Below, one piece after another: positions 33,964 through 42,830 of a stretch of 64,000 bases of DNA (its first letter is position 1; each line of letters begins with the position of its first letter). The notes beneath the pieces are model-generated. The model saw only the letters and a list, made by a program, of their open reading frames with translations, made no database searches and was not told the origin of the DNA. This stretch comes from JACKBK01 sp963707275 (lineage in GTDB: Bacteria; Chloroflexota; Anaerolineae; JAAEKA01), in the NCBI GenBank assembly GCA_963707275.1, contig CAVPPH010000012.1:54466-118465 (forward strand), written 5' to 3'. The position numbers were made by a program, and so were the translations under genes.

Positions 33964-34899
33964 CTACGCAAACACGATTTTCCAATCGTTCTTAATGCTC
34001 ACCACGAGCCATCCAGCGCCAGGCGCCAACCCCAAGGCCTTTTCCGCCCCTCCATCATAGGCATACTCGCGCTCGGCGTCGTCGTGGTGCACCAGCAACT
34101 GCAACGATGCTCCGGCGTGACCACCCGCATATTTTAGCATATGAATGTCGCCGTCGGAATTGCCCGCCGCCATGATCGGCCGGCGCCCGATGGCACGATG
34201 GATGTGCGGCGGCTTGCCCGGCCCGTCGTCGATGGGCTGCTCGATCTCTTTGGTGCGCACGATCTCGACAACACCTTGCGCATCCTCACTGTACTGGAAG
34301 GTTACGCTACTGCCGATGGTCATCGCGCGCGGGATGTTGTAGATCTCCTCGCAGACGGCGCGCATGAAGTCGCGCCCGCCGCCGGAGGTGATGTAGACTT
34401 GAAAGCCGTTTTCTTGCAGGTAGTGCACCAATTCGACCATCGGCTTGTAGGTGAGTTGCTTGTACGGCTGTTTGAAACGCGCATCCTGAGCATTGGACAG
34501 AAAGTCCAGCACATCCACCTCGAACGCCTCGACGGTGATTCCCTCCAATACTTCGGTCAAGCCCGATACCAGGATGAAGACGCCGCCGGGGTCGCCTTTG
34601 GCATAGTCCGCCGCGGCCTTGCCGAGCCAAGCCATGTCTTTCTCGTAGACGGCCTTGAACGGCTGGCGGTCGCGTAGCTCCGGCTTCTCGGCCGCGGCCT
34701 TGCCAATGGCGCGCAGGCCGTGTTGGAGCTGGATATAAAGCGGTTTCTCCAACCATAATGTGCCATCGTTGTCGAAGGTGGCAATGCGCTCCGCTGGCGG
34801 AACGAAATCCGGGCTGCCTGGTGCGGTGACGGCAGCCACAAAATCGAGGATCGCCTGGCGGGTGGGGGTGTGATTCCACAGAGAGAGTGATTCAGACAT
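33964..34899 (-). CDS. HAD-superfamily phosphatase
   Basis: The 311-residue protein shows HAD motif I as IATFDNDGTLWLEKP, motif II as VYITSGGGRDF, and the motif III/IV region as GRRPIMAAGNSDGDIHML, like phosphoserine phosphatase-type HADs with an inserted helical cap. Such proteins hydrolyse small phosphate esters; no signal peptide is seen. Start ATG 34899 has AGAGGA upstream. It is on the same strand as the sulfatase and maturase genes behind it, with a 367-base gap containing a methyltransferase remnant. Confidence 0.85.
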   Translation of the reverse strand: MSESLSLWNHTPTRQAILDFVAAVTAPGSPDFVPPAERIATFDNDGTLWLEKPLYIQLQHGLRAIGKAAAEKPELRDRQPFKAVYEKDMAWLGKAAADYAKGDPGGVFILVSGLTEVLEGITVEAFEVDVLDFLSNAQDARFKQPYKQLTYKPMVELVHYLQENGFQVYITSGGGRDFMRAVCEEIYNIPRAMTIGSSVTFQYSEDAQGVVEIVRTKEIEQPIDDGPGKPPHIHRAIGRRPIMAAGNSDGDIHMLKYAGGHAGASLQLLVHHDDAEREYAYDGGAEKALGLAPGAGWLVVSIKNDWKIVFA

Positions 34900-34976
34900 G
34901 TTTTTCCTCTTTGGGTGTTGTGTCGAACACAACCTGATCGTGCCACCAAAGCCGTTCAAAGAAGGTACGCGCCGCG

Positions 34977-35159
34977 TCAAACTGTGATCTTCTGGGTAAG
35001 GATGGCAGCGCCATTTCCGCGATCGCGCCGATCCTGCCAGAGCCGGCGATACTTGTCGAGGCTATCGACCGGCCGCGGATACGGGTAACGGTCGTAGAAG
35101 TCCCGGACTTCATCCGCCACGCCAGGGTTTGTCAGTTCGTGCGCTTCTTGGTGGTACAA
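34977..35159 (-). pseudogene. SAM-dependent methyltransferase N-terminal remnant
   Basis: VADEVRDFYDRYPYPRPVDS followed by LDKYRRLWQDRRDR is the N-terminal signature of a family of large class I methyltransferases (the YPYPRP/LWQDR block before the SAM-binding core). The sequence departs from the family after RRDR and stops within a dozen residues. It lies in the gap between the HAD and sulfatase genes. A further short open stretch to 34892 (RTFFERLWWHDQVVFD) may be part of another lost gene. Confidence 0.55.
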
Positions 35160-35266
35160 GGTAGATCAACCAAAAATCTGCAATGTGCCAAATGGGGGCC
35201 AGGATGTCCCGACAAACTCATCGCCCGCCAGGGCATCCTGTTCAGCCAACTTGCATCGAGCGCGGC

Positions 35267-36793
35267 CTAATGGTGTTCAGCCGATGCAGCCTGCAACCTC
35301 GCCATCACCCCGTCCAGGTTGAACGAGGCCGGCTTCTGCCGCGGCGGGTACTTCACGAACTCCTGGATCTGCCCTGCCACGATCGCCTGCATCTCGTAGA
35401 GCAAGAAGGCATGGGATAACACCCAGTCCCAGTAGGTGTTCGAGTTCTCATAGGCTCGCTCGAACGGGTCGCGCCGCAGGTTGAAGAAATGCGGTACACG
35501 CAAATGCACAAACGGCTCGGCCCAGCAGGCCAAGGTCTTGGCGCGCTGCTCCGCCAACGTCGCCTTCCAGTCCCCGAAGCGAAGCGCCAGCACATCTCCG
35601 TCATCGCTGAAGTAAAAGAAGTAGTTGCGCGGGCTGTCCTTGACCTCACCCATCAGATAGGGGAGCATATTGAACCCGTCGAGGTGGACCTTGAAGGTCT
35701 TGTCACCGGCCTGGTACCCTGCAAGCAATTTTTCCTTGATATCAGTCTCTCCTGCGGCAGACAGCAACGTCTCGACCCAGTCCTGGTGGGTGACGATGCC
35801 GTTGAGCACCGTGCCCGCCTTGAACTGGCCGGGCCAGCGCACGAAGCATGGCACGCGCCAGCCGCCTTCCCAGTTGGTGTCCTTCTCATGCGCAAACGGT
35901 GTGATGCCGGCATCGGGCCAACTGTTGTAGTGCGGGCCATTGTCCGTAGAGTACATGACGATGGTGTCTTCGGCGATGCCCAACGCGTCGAGTTTGTCCA
36001 GCATCATCCCGATGTGCTCGTCGTGGCGGACCATCCGGTCGGCGTAGTCGCCCTGTCCGCCGCTCTTGCCTCGGGTCTCTTCGGAAATGTGCGTGCGGAA
36101 GTGCATGGCAGTTGCGTTATACCAGAGAAAGAAGGGCTTGTCCGCCGCGTGCGCCCTGTCGATGAAGCCCAGGGCGCCCTCCGTGATCTCATCATCGATG
36201 GTCTCCATGCGCTTTATCGTCAGGGGTCCCGTGTCCTCGACCTTCTGCTTGCCAACCTTGCCAAAGCGCGGGTCTACGGTCGGATCGTCCACGTCGGTCG
36301 CCCAAGAGTGCATGACACCTCGGGGGCCAAAGCGTGCCTTGAAAGCCGGGTCCGTGGGATAGTCGGGGAGCTCCGGCTCCTCTTCCGCGTTCAGGTGATA
36401 GAGGTTGCCGAAAAACTCGTCGAAGCCGTGCACGGTCGGCAGGTACTTGTTCATGTCGCCCAGGTGGTTCTTACCGAACTGGCCGGTGACGTAGCCTTGC
36501 GGCTTGAGCAACTCGGCGATGGTCGGGTCTTCCGCCTGCAGCCCAACATCGGCGCCGGGCATGCCGACCTTGGTCATACCGGTGCGGATCGGGTTCTGGC
36601 CGGTGATGAAGGCGGCGCGTCCGGCGGTACAGCTCTGCTGGGCATAATAGTCGGTGAACGCGATGCCTTCGTTGGCGATGCGATCAATGTTGGGCGTGCG
36701 GTAGCCCATCTGTCCGCGGCTGTTGAAACTGATGTTCCACCAGCCGATGTCATCGCCCCAGAGGATCAGGATGTTCGGTTTTCTGTTTGGCAT
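35267..36793 (-). CDS. Arylsulfatase, Cys-type (formylglycine-dependent)
   Basis: The 509-residue protein starts with the metal-site NILILWGDDIGW, has the sulfatase signature CTAGRAAFITGQNPIRTG where the cysteine is converted to formylglycine, then GKNHLGD, the YSTDNGPHYNSWPD metal ligands and WEGGWRVPCFVRWPG. No signal peptide is visible from ATG 36793 (strong AAGGAGG site), so it may be cytosolic or exported by another route. The maturase that would activate it is encoded 187 bases upstream in the same direction. Confidence 0.95.
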   Translation of the reverse strand: MPNRKPNILILWGDDIGWWNISFNSRGQMGYRTPNIDRIANEGIAFTDYYAQQSCTAGRAAFITGQNPIRTGMTKVGMPGADVGLQAEDPTIAELLKPQGYVTGQFGKNHLGDMNKYLPTVHGFDEFFGNLYHLNAEEEPELPDYPTDPAFKARFGPRGVMHSWATDVDDPTVDPRFGKVGKQKVEDTGPLTIKRMETIDDEITEGALGFIDRAHAADKPFFLWYNATAMHFRTHISEETRGKSGGQGDYADRMVRHDEHIGMMLDKLDALGIAEDTIVMYSTDNGPHYNSWPDAGITPFAHEKDTNWEGGWRVPCFVRWPGQFKAGTVLNGIVTHQDWVETLLSAAGETDIKEKLLAGYQAGDKTFKVHLDGFNMLPYLMGEVKDSPRNYFFYFSDDGDVLALRFGDWKATLAEQRAKTLACWAEPFVHLRVPHFFNLRRDPFERAYENSNTYWDWVLSHAFLLYEMQAIVAGQIQEFVKYPPRQKPASFNLDGVMARLQAASAEHH

Positions 36794-36980
36794 GAGAGTG
36801 CCTCCTTGTGAACTTGAATGGTTGGTCCGGCCGGATTGGTAAGCACCGCCGGACATTCTCAATCGGTTTCGCGTGGCTGCTGGTATGTTCTCGCTAGAAT
36901 CTCCCTTTCTCTGCAAGCACTGTTCGCACAGCGGATGCCGACCGCTGCTGGCAAAAGCGCGTGGCGTGAACAAGCGTGAC

Positions 36981-38396
36981 TCACGCTGTCGGCGGTGCGG
37001 CCGTCACCGGATCTACCCCGCTGAACGGCGTTGACGGCGTCTTGTTGCCGTGGCAGAGCTTGAACTTGCGCCCACTGCCGCACGGACAAGGCTCGTTGCG
37101 TCCCCGCCTGCCGTCCTCGGCCGCGATCAACGCCCTGATGTCGGCGGGCGGACGGCCCTGCTGGAACAGCCGGGCCATCGTCTGCATCGCCGGGCCGGTA
37201 TGGGTGAAAAACAACTCCAGCCCCGCGCAGAGGTAGTTCTGGCCCGGCTCGCCGTCGCGCGCGAGCACGAACCGGTCCTTCGGACAGCCGCCGTTGCAGA
37301 GGTGCCTGACCGTGCAGCTCTGGCATTGCGCCGTCAGCGTCTCGCGTTTGTCATCCCCGAACTTGCGCTGCGCGGGCGAGGCCACGAGCTCCAACATGTG
37401 CGTCTCGTGGATGTTGCCCAGCAGAAAACTCGGCTCGACGAAGTGATCGCACGAGTAGAGATCGCCGTTGTACTCCAGCGCCGGGCCGTAGCCGCAGGTC
37501 GGGGCATGGATGCACAGCAGATGCCTGCCGAAATAGGCTTCGAGCGTCACGTCGAAGAGCTGGACGAAGACCTGACCCACATCATGGCGCACCCACTCCT
37601 CGAAGACATCCACCAGGAAGCGGCCGTACTGCTCGCCGCCAACCGTGCGATCGGTCACCAGATTGCCGGTCTGGGTGTAGAGCAGACGCTCGCGACCACG
37701 CTGTTCGCTCCAGCCCTGGTTGGCGATCTCAAGCGTCTCCGCCGTGGCGCGCTCGACGATCGGAATGAACTGCACCCACTTTGCGCCCAGGTCGTCGCGG
37801 AAGAAGCGATAAACCGTGCGGCCATACATCTGGTTGGCGGCATTGACCGTACACAGGATGTTGAACTCGACCCCGTGCCGGCGGAGGGCCTGCCAACCCC
37901 GCATCACCAGATCGAAGGTCCCCTGGCCGCGGCGGTCGACCCGATAGGTGTTGTGGAGCTCGCGCGGGCCGTCCACGCTGAGGCCGACCAGAAAGTCGTG
38001 TTCCTTGAAGAAGGCGCACCAGTCATCGTCGAGCAGCAGGCCGTTGGTCTGGATGGTATGCTGCACGGTCTGGCCGGGCCGGCGGTAGGTTTCAGCGATC
38101 GCGACCGCCCGCTTGAAGAAATCGAGCTTCATCAGCGTCGGCTCGCCGCCCTGCCACGCTACCGTTACCTGGGGGGTGCGATGCGCCTCCAACAGCTGGC
38201 GGATGTAGGCCTCGAGCGTGGCCTCGGACATCCGGGTCTTCTCGTTCGGATACAGCGCCTCCTTGGACAGGAAGAAACAGTACGTGCAGTCGATGTTGCA
38301 GGTGGACCCGGTCGGCTTCGCCAGCAGGTGGAATGCGGGTGGGCCGTCAGCCGGCAACGGCGGATGCGCCAGGGTGGGTTCAACAGGGTTTATCAT
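36981..38396 (-). CDS. Anaerobic sulfatase-maturating radical SAM enzyme (anSME) with SEC-C tail
   Basis: anSME oxidises the active-site Cys (or Ser) of sulfatases to formylglycine. Seen here: radical-SAM cluster CNIDCTYCFF (CxxxCxxC), WQGGEPTLM, TNGLLLDD, and the SPASM region with CIHAPTCGYGPALEYNGDLYSCDHF (split for reading as CIHAPTCGYGPALEY and GDLYSCDHF) and QSCTVRHLCNGGCPKDRF for two auxiliary clusters. The C-terminus adds a SEC-C zinc motif, GRNEPCPCGSGRKFKLCHG, which is not part of the core enzyme. ATG 38396 is used; TTG 38405 is in frame. It lies upstream of the sulfatase gene in the same direction. Confidence 0.93.
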   Translation of the reverse strand: MINPVEPTLAHPPLPADGPPAFHLLAKPTGSTCNIDCTYCFFLSKEALYPNEKTRMSEATLEAYIRQLLEAHRTPQVTVAWQGGEPTLMKLDFFKRAVAIAETYRRPGQTVQHTIQTNGLLLDDDWCAFFKEHDFLVGLSVDGPRELHNTYRVDRRGQGTFDLVMRGWQALRRHGVEFNILCTVNAANQMYGRTVYRFFRDDLGAKWVQFIPIVERATAETLEIANQGWSEQRGRERLLYTQTGNLVTDRTVGGEQYGRFLVDVFEEWVRHDVGQVFVQLFDVTLEAYFGRHLLCIHAPTCGYGPALEYNGDLYSCDHFVEPSFLLGNIHETHMLELVASPAQRKFGDDKRETLTAQCQSCTVRHLCNGGCPKDRFVLARDGEPGQNYLCAGLELFFTHTGPAMQTMARLFQQGRPPADIRALIAAEDGRRGRNEPCPCGSGRKFKLCHGNKTPSTPFSGVDPVTAAPPTA

Positions 38397-38868
38397 AGAT
38401 TTCAACTATCTCGTTTTCGGCTTTGTCGCTGGCAGCCGGCTGATCACGGTGCCACTGATTATACGTCATTCCATGATTCCAGTTGAGTTGACATGGGCTG
38501 CGTCACACGCGACTGACCGCCGTCATGGCATGCGCTGTCCCGCCGATCAAGCGAGCAAGATTGCCCATCGCCTGCTTGAAGCCTGCCGCCACCGGAGGTG
38601 GGAATCCAGCACGGGCGCTCGTTGTCATTCCCGCGAAGGTCGAAGATGCCCTTCAAGGCACGGGAATCAAGACCTGGACTTGCTTGGGCGGTCTGAACTA
38701 GCTCGGGCCGGTCTCCGACCGAGCCCCGCCGTCGACCAGACTAAACGATTTTCAGTTCAGCCACCGCGTCGGCATGCCGGCACCTTGATGGATGAAAATC
38801 CACGGGCTCGGTTGGAGACCAGCCCGAGCCCGTGTCGGGTTAGAAGAGTCAAGCGACTTCGGACGGTC
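38397..38868. other. Gene-free stretch with hairpins
   Basis: No supported gene. An 11-bp perfect stem pairs 38801-38811 with 38824-38834 (CACGGGCTCGG/CCGAGCCCGTG), and a smaller GCTCGG/CCGAGC hairpin lies near 38700-38727. A GTCATTCCCGCGAA segment near 38630 resembles a degenerate dispersed palindromic repeat. Confidence 0.5.
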
Positions 38869-39466
38869 TCATTTCGTCGACGGTGGTGTGGATTGGTTAT
38901 CCGTAACAGCCGGCACCTGTGCAGCCGCTTTGCGCTTGCCGAGATATCCACCCTGGAACGCGATGCTGGCGCCAGCCAGCACGACGACGATCAGGGTGCC
39001 GACGATGCCTTGCAGGACTGGCAGCCAGATCGTGAGACCACGCGTGACGAGCAGCGCGCCAACCAGGCCTGCCAAAATGATGATACCCCAGTCTTTGTTG
39101 CCTATTCTGGAGCGTCTCATCAGAATAAAGCCGACCACGCCGCCCACGGCCGCGAGCAGCCAGTTGAGCAGTCCAGGGCCGACGTTGAAGAGATTGAGGA
39201 ATCCCAGCACAATCCCAGCGCCAGCCAGCACACCAAGCACCAGGATCAAGATGTCCACGAGTTCCTCTTGCGAACCCACCGGCGAGAGCTCCGAGCACCG
39301 CGAGCAGCACGACAAGACCGAGCTGGAGCAAGGGGTCGCCTGATGCCGAGAACAGGCTCAGCAAGCCGACGCCGACCAGCGCGCCCACCGCCGCGCCCAG
39401 CACGGCGAGCCGTTTACCGAACACCAGAACTGCGATGCCGATAGCGATCACTAGAATTGGAAACAT
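38869..39466 (-). CDS. Small multi-pass membrane protein (DUF4203/TM7S3-like), one frame break
   Basis: The N-terminal frame reads MFPILVIAIGIAVLVFGKRL and continues with glycine-rich helices; after a frame change near 39270 the second frame gives LVDILILVLGVLAGAGIVLG, LLNWLLAAVGGVVGFILMRRS and GTLIVVVLAGASIAFQGGYL plus a soluble tail. The pattern of seven glycine-rich helices is like the DUF4203 group. ATG 39466 has AGGAGGC upstream. Function unknown. Confidence 0.65.
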
Positions 39467-39499
39467 ATCGTTTGCCTCCTTGAACAAGAACAGAATAAC

Positions 39500-40113
39500 T
39501 TAGCTTGACTTTTCCGGTCCGGATACCGCCGTGAACCCCTCCTTGGCCTGTGCCGGGTTCTGCTGCAGCCACTCTTGAGCAGCTTGCCATGCCGCTTCGT
39601 CGGCCGCCAGGATGTGTCCCGTCGCCGGGAAGACGTTCTTTTCGCCCAGAAGAGTACAATCTTAGTGCGGGCCGGACCGCCCCACAGCGCCGCGATCAAG
39701 GCGAGACAGGTCGGAAACGCCATGCCTGCAGCGACACCGCCGAAGATGCGCGCGGCAATCAGGATTTGGATCGACGGGGCAAAGCCGGCGATCAACGCAG
39801 CCGGTATGGCCAGCGTCAGGCCGAGGAGCAGCATCATCTTGCGGCCGTAGCGGTCGCCCAGCGCGTCCAGCCACAGCACCGAGCAGGCCAGGCCCAGCGA
39901 GTAACCCACTGCAACCAGGTTGAGCTGCGTCTGCGAGGCGTCGAAGTACGCGCCGATGGACGGCAGCGCGACGTTCGCCATGGCCAGTGGTAGATTGGCG
40001 ACCGCCGAGGCAACGATCAATGTGACAAGAACGATCCCCGCCTTGAGCGGTGCGGTGGAGGGAATTTCGGCGGGAGCAACAGGAGCAGCGGCAGTTGTTG
40101 TAGCCGTGGTCAT
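39500..40113 (-). pseudogene. Truncated MFS (DHA2-like) transporter joined to a foreign 3' end
   Basis: Residues ~1-150 are the N-terminal four to five helices of a major facilitator (ANVALPSIGAYFDASQTQLN, LWLDALGDRYGRKMMLLLGL, IAARIFGGVAAGMAFPTCLA). At about 39655 the similarity stops abruptly; the following DNA encodes, in a different frame, a short piece FPATGHILAADEAAWQAAQE with WLQQNPAQAKEG that ends at 39500 and may be the tail of another protein (an OpuAC-like binding protein is possible, unproven). So two gene ends were fused by a deletion. Ribosome site and start are intact. Confidence 0.7.
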
Positions 40114-40373
40114 AGTCTCCTTCGGAGATGATCTCTATCGGAATGCGCCACGCTCTTCGCGGCAGCGAACGCCGCAGATGGATAGATGTGCGAGATGGCT
40201 CAGCGCGAGGCGGAAACCTTCAAACCGTCGAGGTGTGGCCTGAAGATCTCCCGCCTCGCACCGAATGACCCGAAACAGCTAACGATGCACGTCAACCCGC
40301 TCGCCGGGCAAACCGATCACAGCCCGCTGGGACGCGGTTGATAAGCGCAAAATCAACTGGTTCGCGCTTGAGC

Positions 40374-40966
40374 CTATTGCTTGGCATCTGCGGCCGCCGG
40401 AGCCGCCGGAGCGGCGGGTGCGGCCGGAGCGGCGCCCGCATCCGCTGGAACCTCAACCTCGGCTGCGACGCTCTGGGCGATCTCGCCGGAAACCTCGTCG
40501 CCCATCGTCATCGTGACCACCTGGGCCTTATAGCCCTTCATGCTGTCGATCAGAGCCTCGGATTCCTTGTCCTCGACGATGGCCAGGATGGCCGAGGTAT
40601 TGGGCTGCATTTGCGCGGCCAGCTCCTCCAGGTCCTTCTTGGGGATGGCGCGACCGCCGATCTTGCCGGCGAAGCCACCGATGACGCCGCCAGCTACCGC
40701 CCAGGCCAGCAGGCCCGCCGGGCCGCCGATCAGGCTCAGCAGGCCAACGCCACCTGCGCCCAGGATCGCGCCCGCGCGCCGTGGCCGGCCTCGTGGATGT
40801 GGGCCTTGCCCTTGGCGTCCACCTCGACCGCCGCGTTGGCGATAATCTTGTAGCCGGCGCCTTTGGCCTCGTGCTTCAGTTCGTCGCTGACCTCCTTCGC
40901 CGTGTTGGGATCGGCGAAAACGAAGGCCACGATGTTGTAGACTGCACTACCTTCTTGGTTACTCAT
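40374..40966 (-). CDS. DUF1269-family membrane protein, one frame break
   Basis: The N-terminal frame (MSNQEGSAVYNIVAFVFADP, then KHEAKGAGYKIIANAAVEVD and HIHEAGHG) and the C-terminal frame (GAILGAGGVGLLSLIGGPAG, GGFAGKIGGRAIPKKDLEEL, SAILAIVEDKES) together make one DUF1269 protein with a central glycine-rich membrane hairpin. The frame change is near 40780 in a GCGCGCGGGCGCG context. A low-complexity Ala/Pro tail (APAAPAAPAAP) ends the protein. ATG 40966 has AAGGAGA upstream. Members are often encoded with stress genes; role unknown. Confidence 0.82.
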
Positions 40967-41362
40967 GGTGATTCTCCTTGACTGATGATGGTTGGTCGTT
41001 CGAGACCAAGGGATTGGAAATCCCTGGCTGAAACCGAGATATGGCCCTTCGGCTGCACTCAGGGCAAGCTCTCAGCCACTGCAGAACGGATCAGTTCCCA
41101 GGCCCTGAGAGGCCCCACCTGCACCTCGCTTGCGGCTCGGCGCAGGCGCAGGTGTCTCGGTTTCAACCAGCGAATTCCAGCTCTTCGCCGGTCTCGACCA
41201 GCTTCTCCTTGCTTACAGACACGCGCTTCGACGTTGCCACTGGACTTGCCTTCTGATTGAAGGGGTAGGTATCGCCACAGAGATCATCTTTGTTGGATTC
41301 ACGCGTGCGATGGGGTGCTGCAGCACCTGTCCTCAATTGACCACCGTAACTTCGGCTAGAGC
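40967..41362. other. Gene-free stretch
   Basis: I see no gene. A CCCTTCGGC...TCAGGGCAAGC segment near 41046-41070 resembles the short palindromic repeat common in intergenic DNA of this phylum; nothing else stands out. Confidence 0.4.
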
Positions 41363-41731
41363 CTAAACAGCGTTTTCAGATTGCCGCATTTTCCTTAAGA
41401 TGGGCAGTAGGTCGTCCGGCGGAACATTCTTGCTGATAAACGCATCAGCACCAGCTGCCAGGGTCGTTGCTTTTACTTGCGGATCAACCGACAAGACAAT
41501 GACTTTGGGTGGGTGCTCCAGGTGATGCAAGTCGCTGACGAGATCGGCCACAGCTTGTTTGGCAAGTTCATAGTCTAACAACAGCACGTCTGGCCTCAAA
41601 GCGCTTGCGATGGTCAGTAAGCCTTGCGACCGATCGGACATACCAATCACGACAAAGCCAGGCTCGCTTTCCACGAGCAACTGCAGGGATACCCTGAGCG
41701 CTCCGTCAGCGCTTGCGATGAATACTTGCAC
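41363..41731 (-). CDS. Single-domain response regulator (degenerate acidic pocket)
   Basis: The 122-residue protein is a lone receiver domain: phosphoacceptor aspartate in VLLLDYEL, the VIVLSVD strand with the switch Ser, and ISKN with the conserved lysine. The usual Asp pair after the first strand is reduced to one (IASADGAL), so metal binding may be weak. No output domain follows. It is 545 bases from the NarL regulator and kinase genes on the same strand, and may take phosphoryl groups from that kinase. Confidence 0.8.
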   Translation of the reverse strand: MQVFIASADGALRVSLQLLVESEPGFVVIGMSDRSQGLLTIASALRPDVLLLDYELAKQAVADLVSDLHHLEHPPKVIVLSVDPQVKATTLAAGADAFISKNVPPDDLLPILRKMRQSENAV

Positions 41732-42173
41732 GACTTACATCCTATGGCTCGTATGCAAAGCCTTCGCACGGCTGTTGCAATAAATCACCAGGTATCGTAC
41801 TGGTCCGTAAGAGAAATACCACACGAACAGTATCGCACAGAGAGGGCGCGAAAACATCGGGCATTCAGTTCATTTCCAAATGGGCCGATCGGCCTATTCT
41901 TTGCCTGGATGTCGTTCAGGTGAGACCTGCTGGGAGAACCGCGGTTTACGCAAACACGCCGGATGGATGCCCACGTGCGCGAGCACGACGGTGGCGGTTC
42001 GATGTTTCGGTGCCACAGAACGGTAAAGCGGAGCCGAGAAACCTCGACTCCGCCTTATTGACATCAGACACCCCCAACCTGCTCTGGATAAGCCACCCTC
42101 CTCCTCCCCTCCGATCCGCGCCTGTCGCCAGCACCTGCACTGCGCGCAGGCGCAAGGGTCTGCGGTTTTCAGG
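41732..42173. other. Gene-free stretch
   Basis: No open frame here has a ribosome site or recognisable product. I see no strong hairpin or promoter. Confidence 0.4.
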
Positions 42174-42815
42174 TCACGGAACCAGATGGTGCTTGGTTGC
42201 CAGGGCTGCGGCCTGCGCACGATTGGCCGCGCCCAGCTTCTGGAGGCAGGCGCTGACATGATGCCGGGCCGTGGCATGACTGATCACCAACCGTTCTGCA
42301 ATTTCCTCGTTACTCAATCCCTGAGTGATCAGCGCTAATACCTCTCGTTCTCGATCGCTCAAATCCCGCCCTGGCTTGAGGGGACCTGTCTTGCCGCGGA
42401 TCAGGGCTGTGGTTGCCTCCGGGGACAGAGCAGGCTGCCCGGCATAGGCCGAGCGAATGGCCTCAGCCAGGGTGTTGATGGGAACGTTTTTGAGCAGATA
42501 CCCGATTGCGCCTGCTTCCAGCGCGCCTTGCACCAGCTTGTCCTCCACAAAGCTGGTCAACATGATGATTTTCATCTGTGGGTACTGTTCCAGGATCGCC
42601 CGTGTGGCGGCGATGCCATCCATTCCCGGCATCACCATGTCCATCAGGATCGCGTCGGGTTTGTTCTGCCGGCAGCACGCCAGGGCTTGATTCCCATTCC
42701 CCGCCTCGCCGACCAACTGCAAGTCATCAAAAGCCAGCAGCATGTTCTTCAATCCATCGCGCACGATCGGATGGTCGTCGACGATCATCACCTTGATGGG
42801 TCGTGGATCAGCCAT
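42174..42815 (-). CDS. NarL/FixJ-family response regulator
   Basis: The 213-residue protein has a receiver domain (VDDHPIVRDGL, AILMDMVMPGMDG, YLLKN) and a LuxR-type DNA-binding domain (LSDREREVLALITQGLSNEE, HVSACLQKLGA). Its ATG lies 15 bases after the stop of the giant propeller kinase gene, so the pair is a split two-component system. GAGAGACA before the start is the likely ribosome site. Confidence 0.94.
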   Translation of the reverse strand: MADPRPIKVMIVDDHPIVRDGLKNMLLAFDDLQLVGEAGNGNQALACCRQNKPDAILMDMVMPGMDGIAATRAILEQYPQMKIIMLTSFVEDKLVQGALEAGAIGYLLKNVPINTLAEAIRSAYAGQPALSPEATTALIRGKTGPLKPGRDLSDREREVLALITQGLSNEEIAERLVISHATARHHVSACLQKLGAANRAQAAALATKHHLVP

Positions 42816-42830
42816 GGTTTGTCTCTCCTG

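Noticed and set aside
35489..38486. Open frames of 440 and 478 codons opposite the sulfatase and anSME genes
   Set aside because: Antisense to genes with intact catalytic motifs and strong ribosome sites; GC-skew artefacts.
38410..38868. Coding sequence in the gap after the anSME gene
   Set aside because: Open frames here lack ribosome sites and similarity; the sequence is dominated by hairpins.
41894..42277. 127-codon minus-strand frame between the two regulators
   Set aside because: It overlaps the end of the NarL gene in another frame, is proline/arginine-rich and has no ribosome site.
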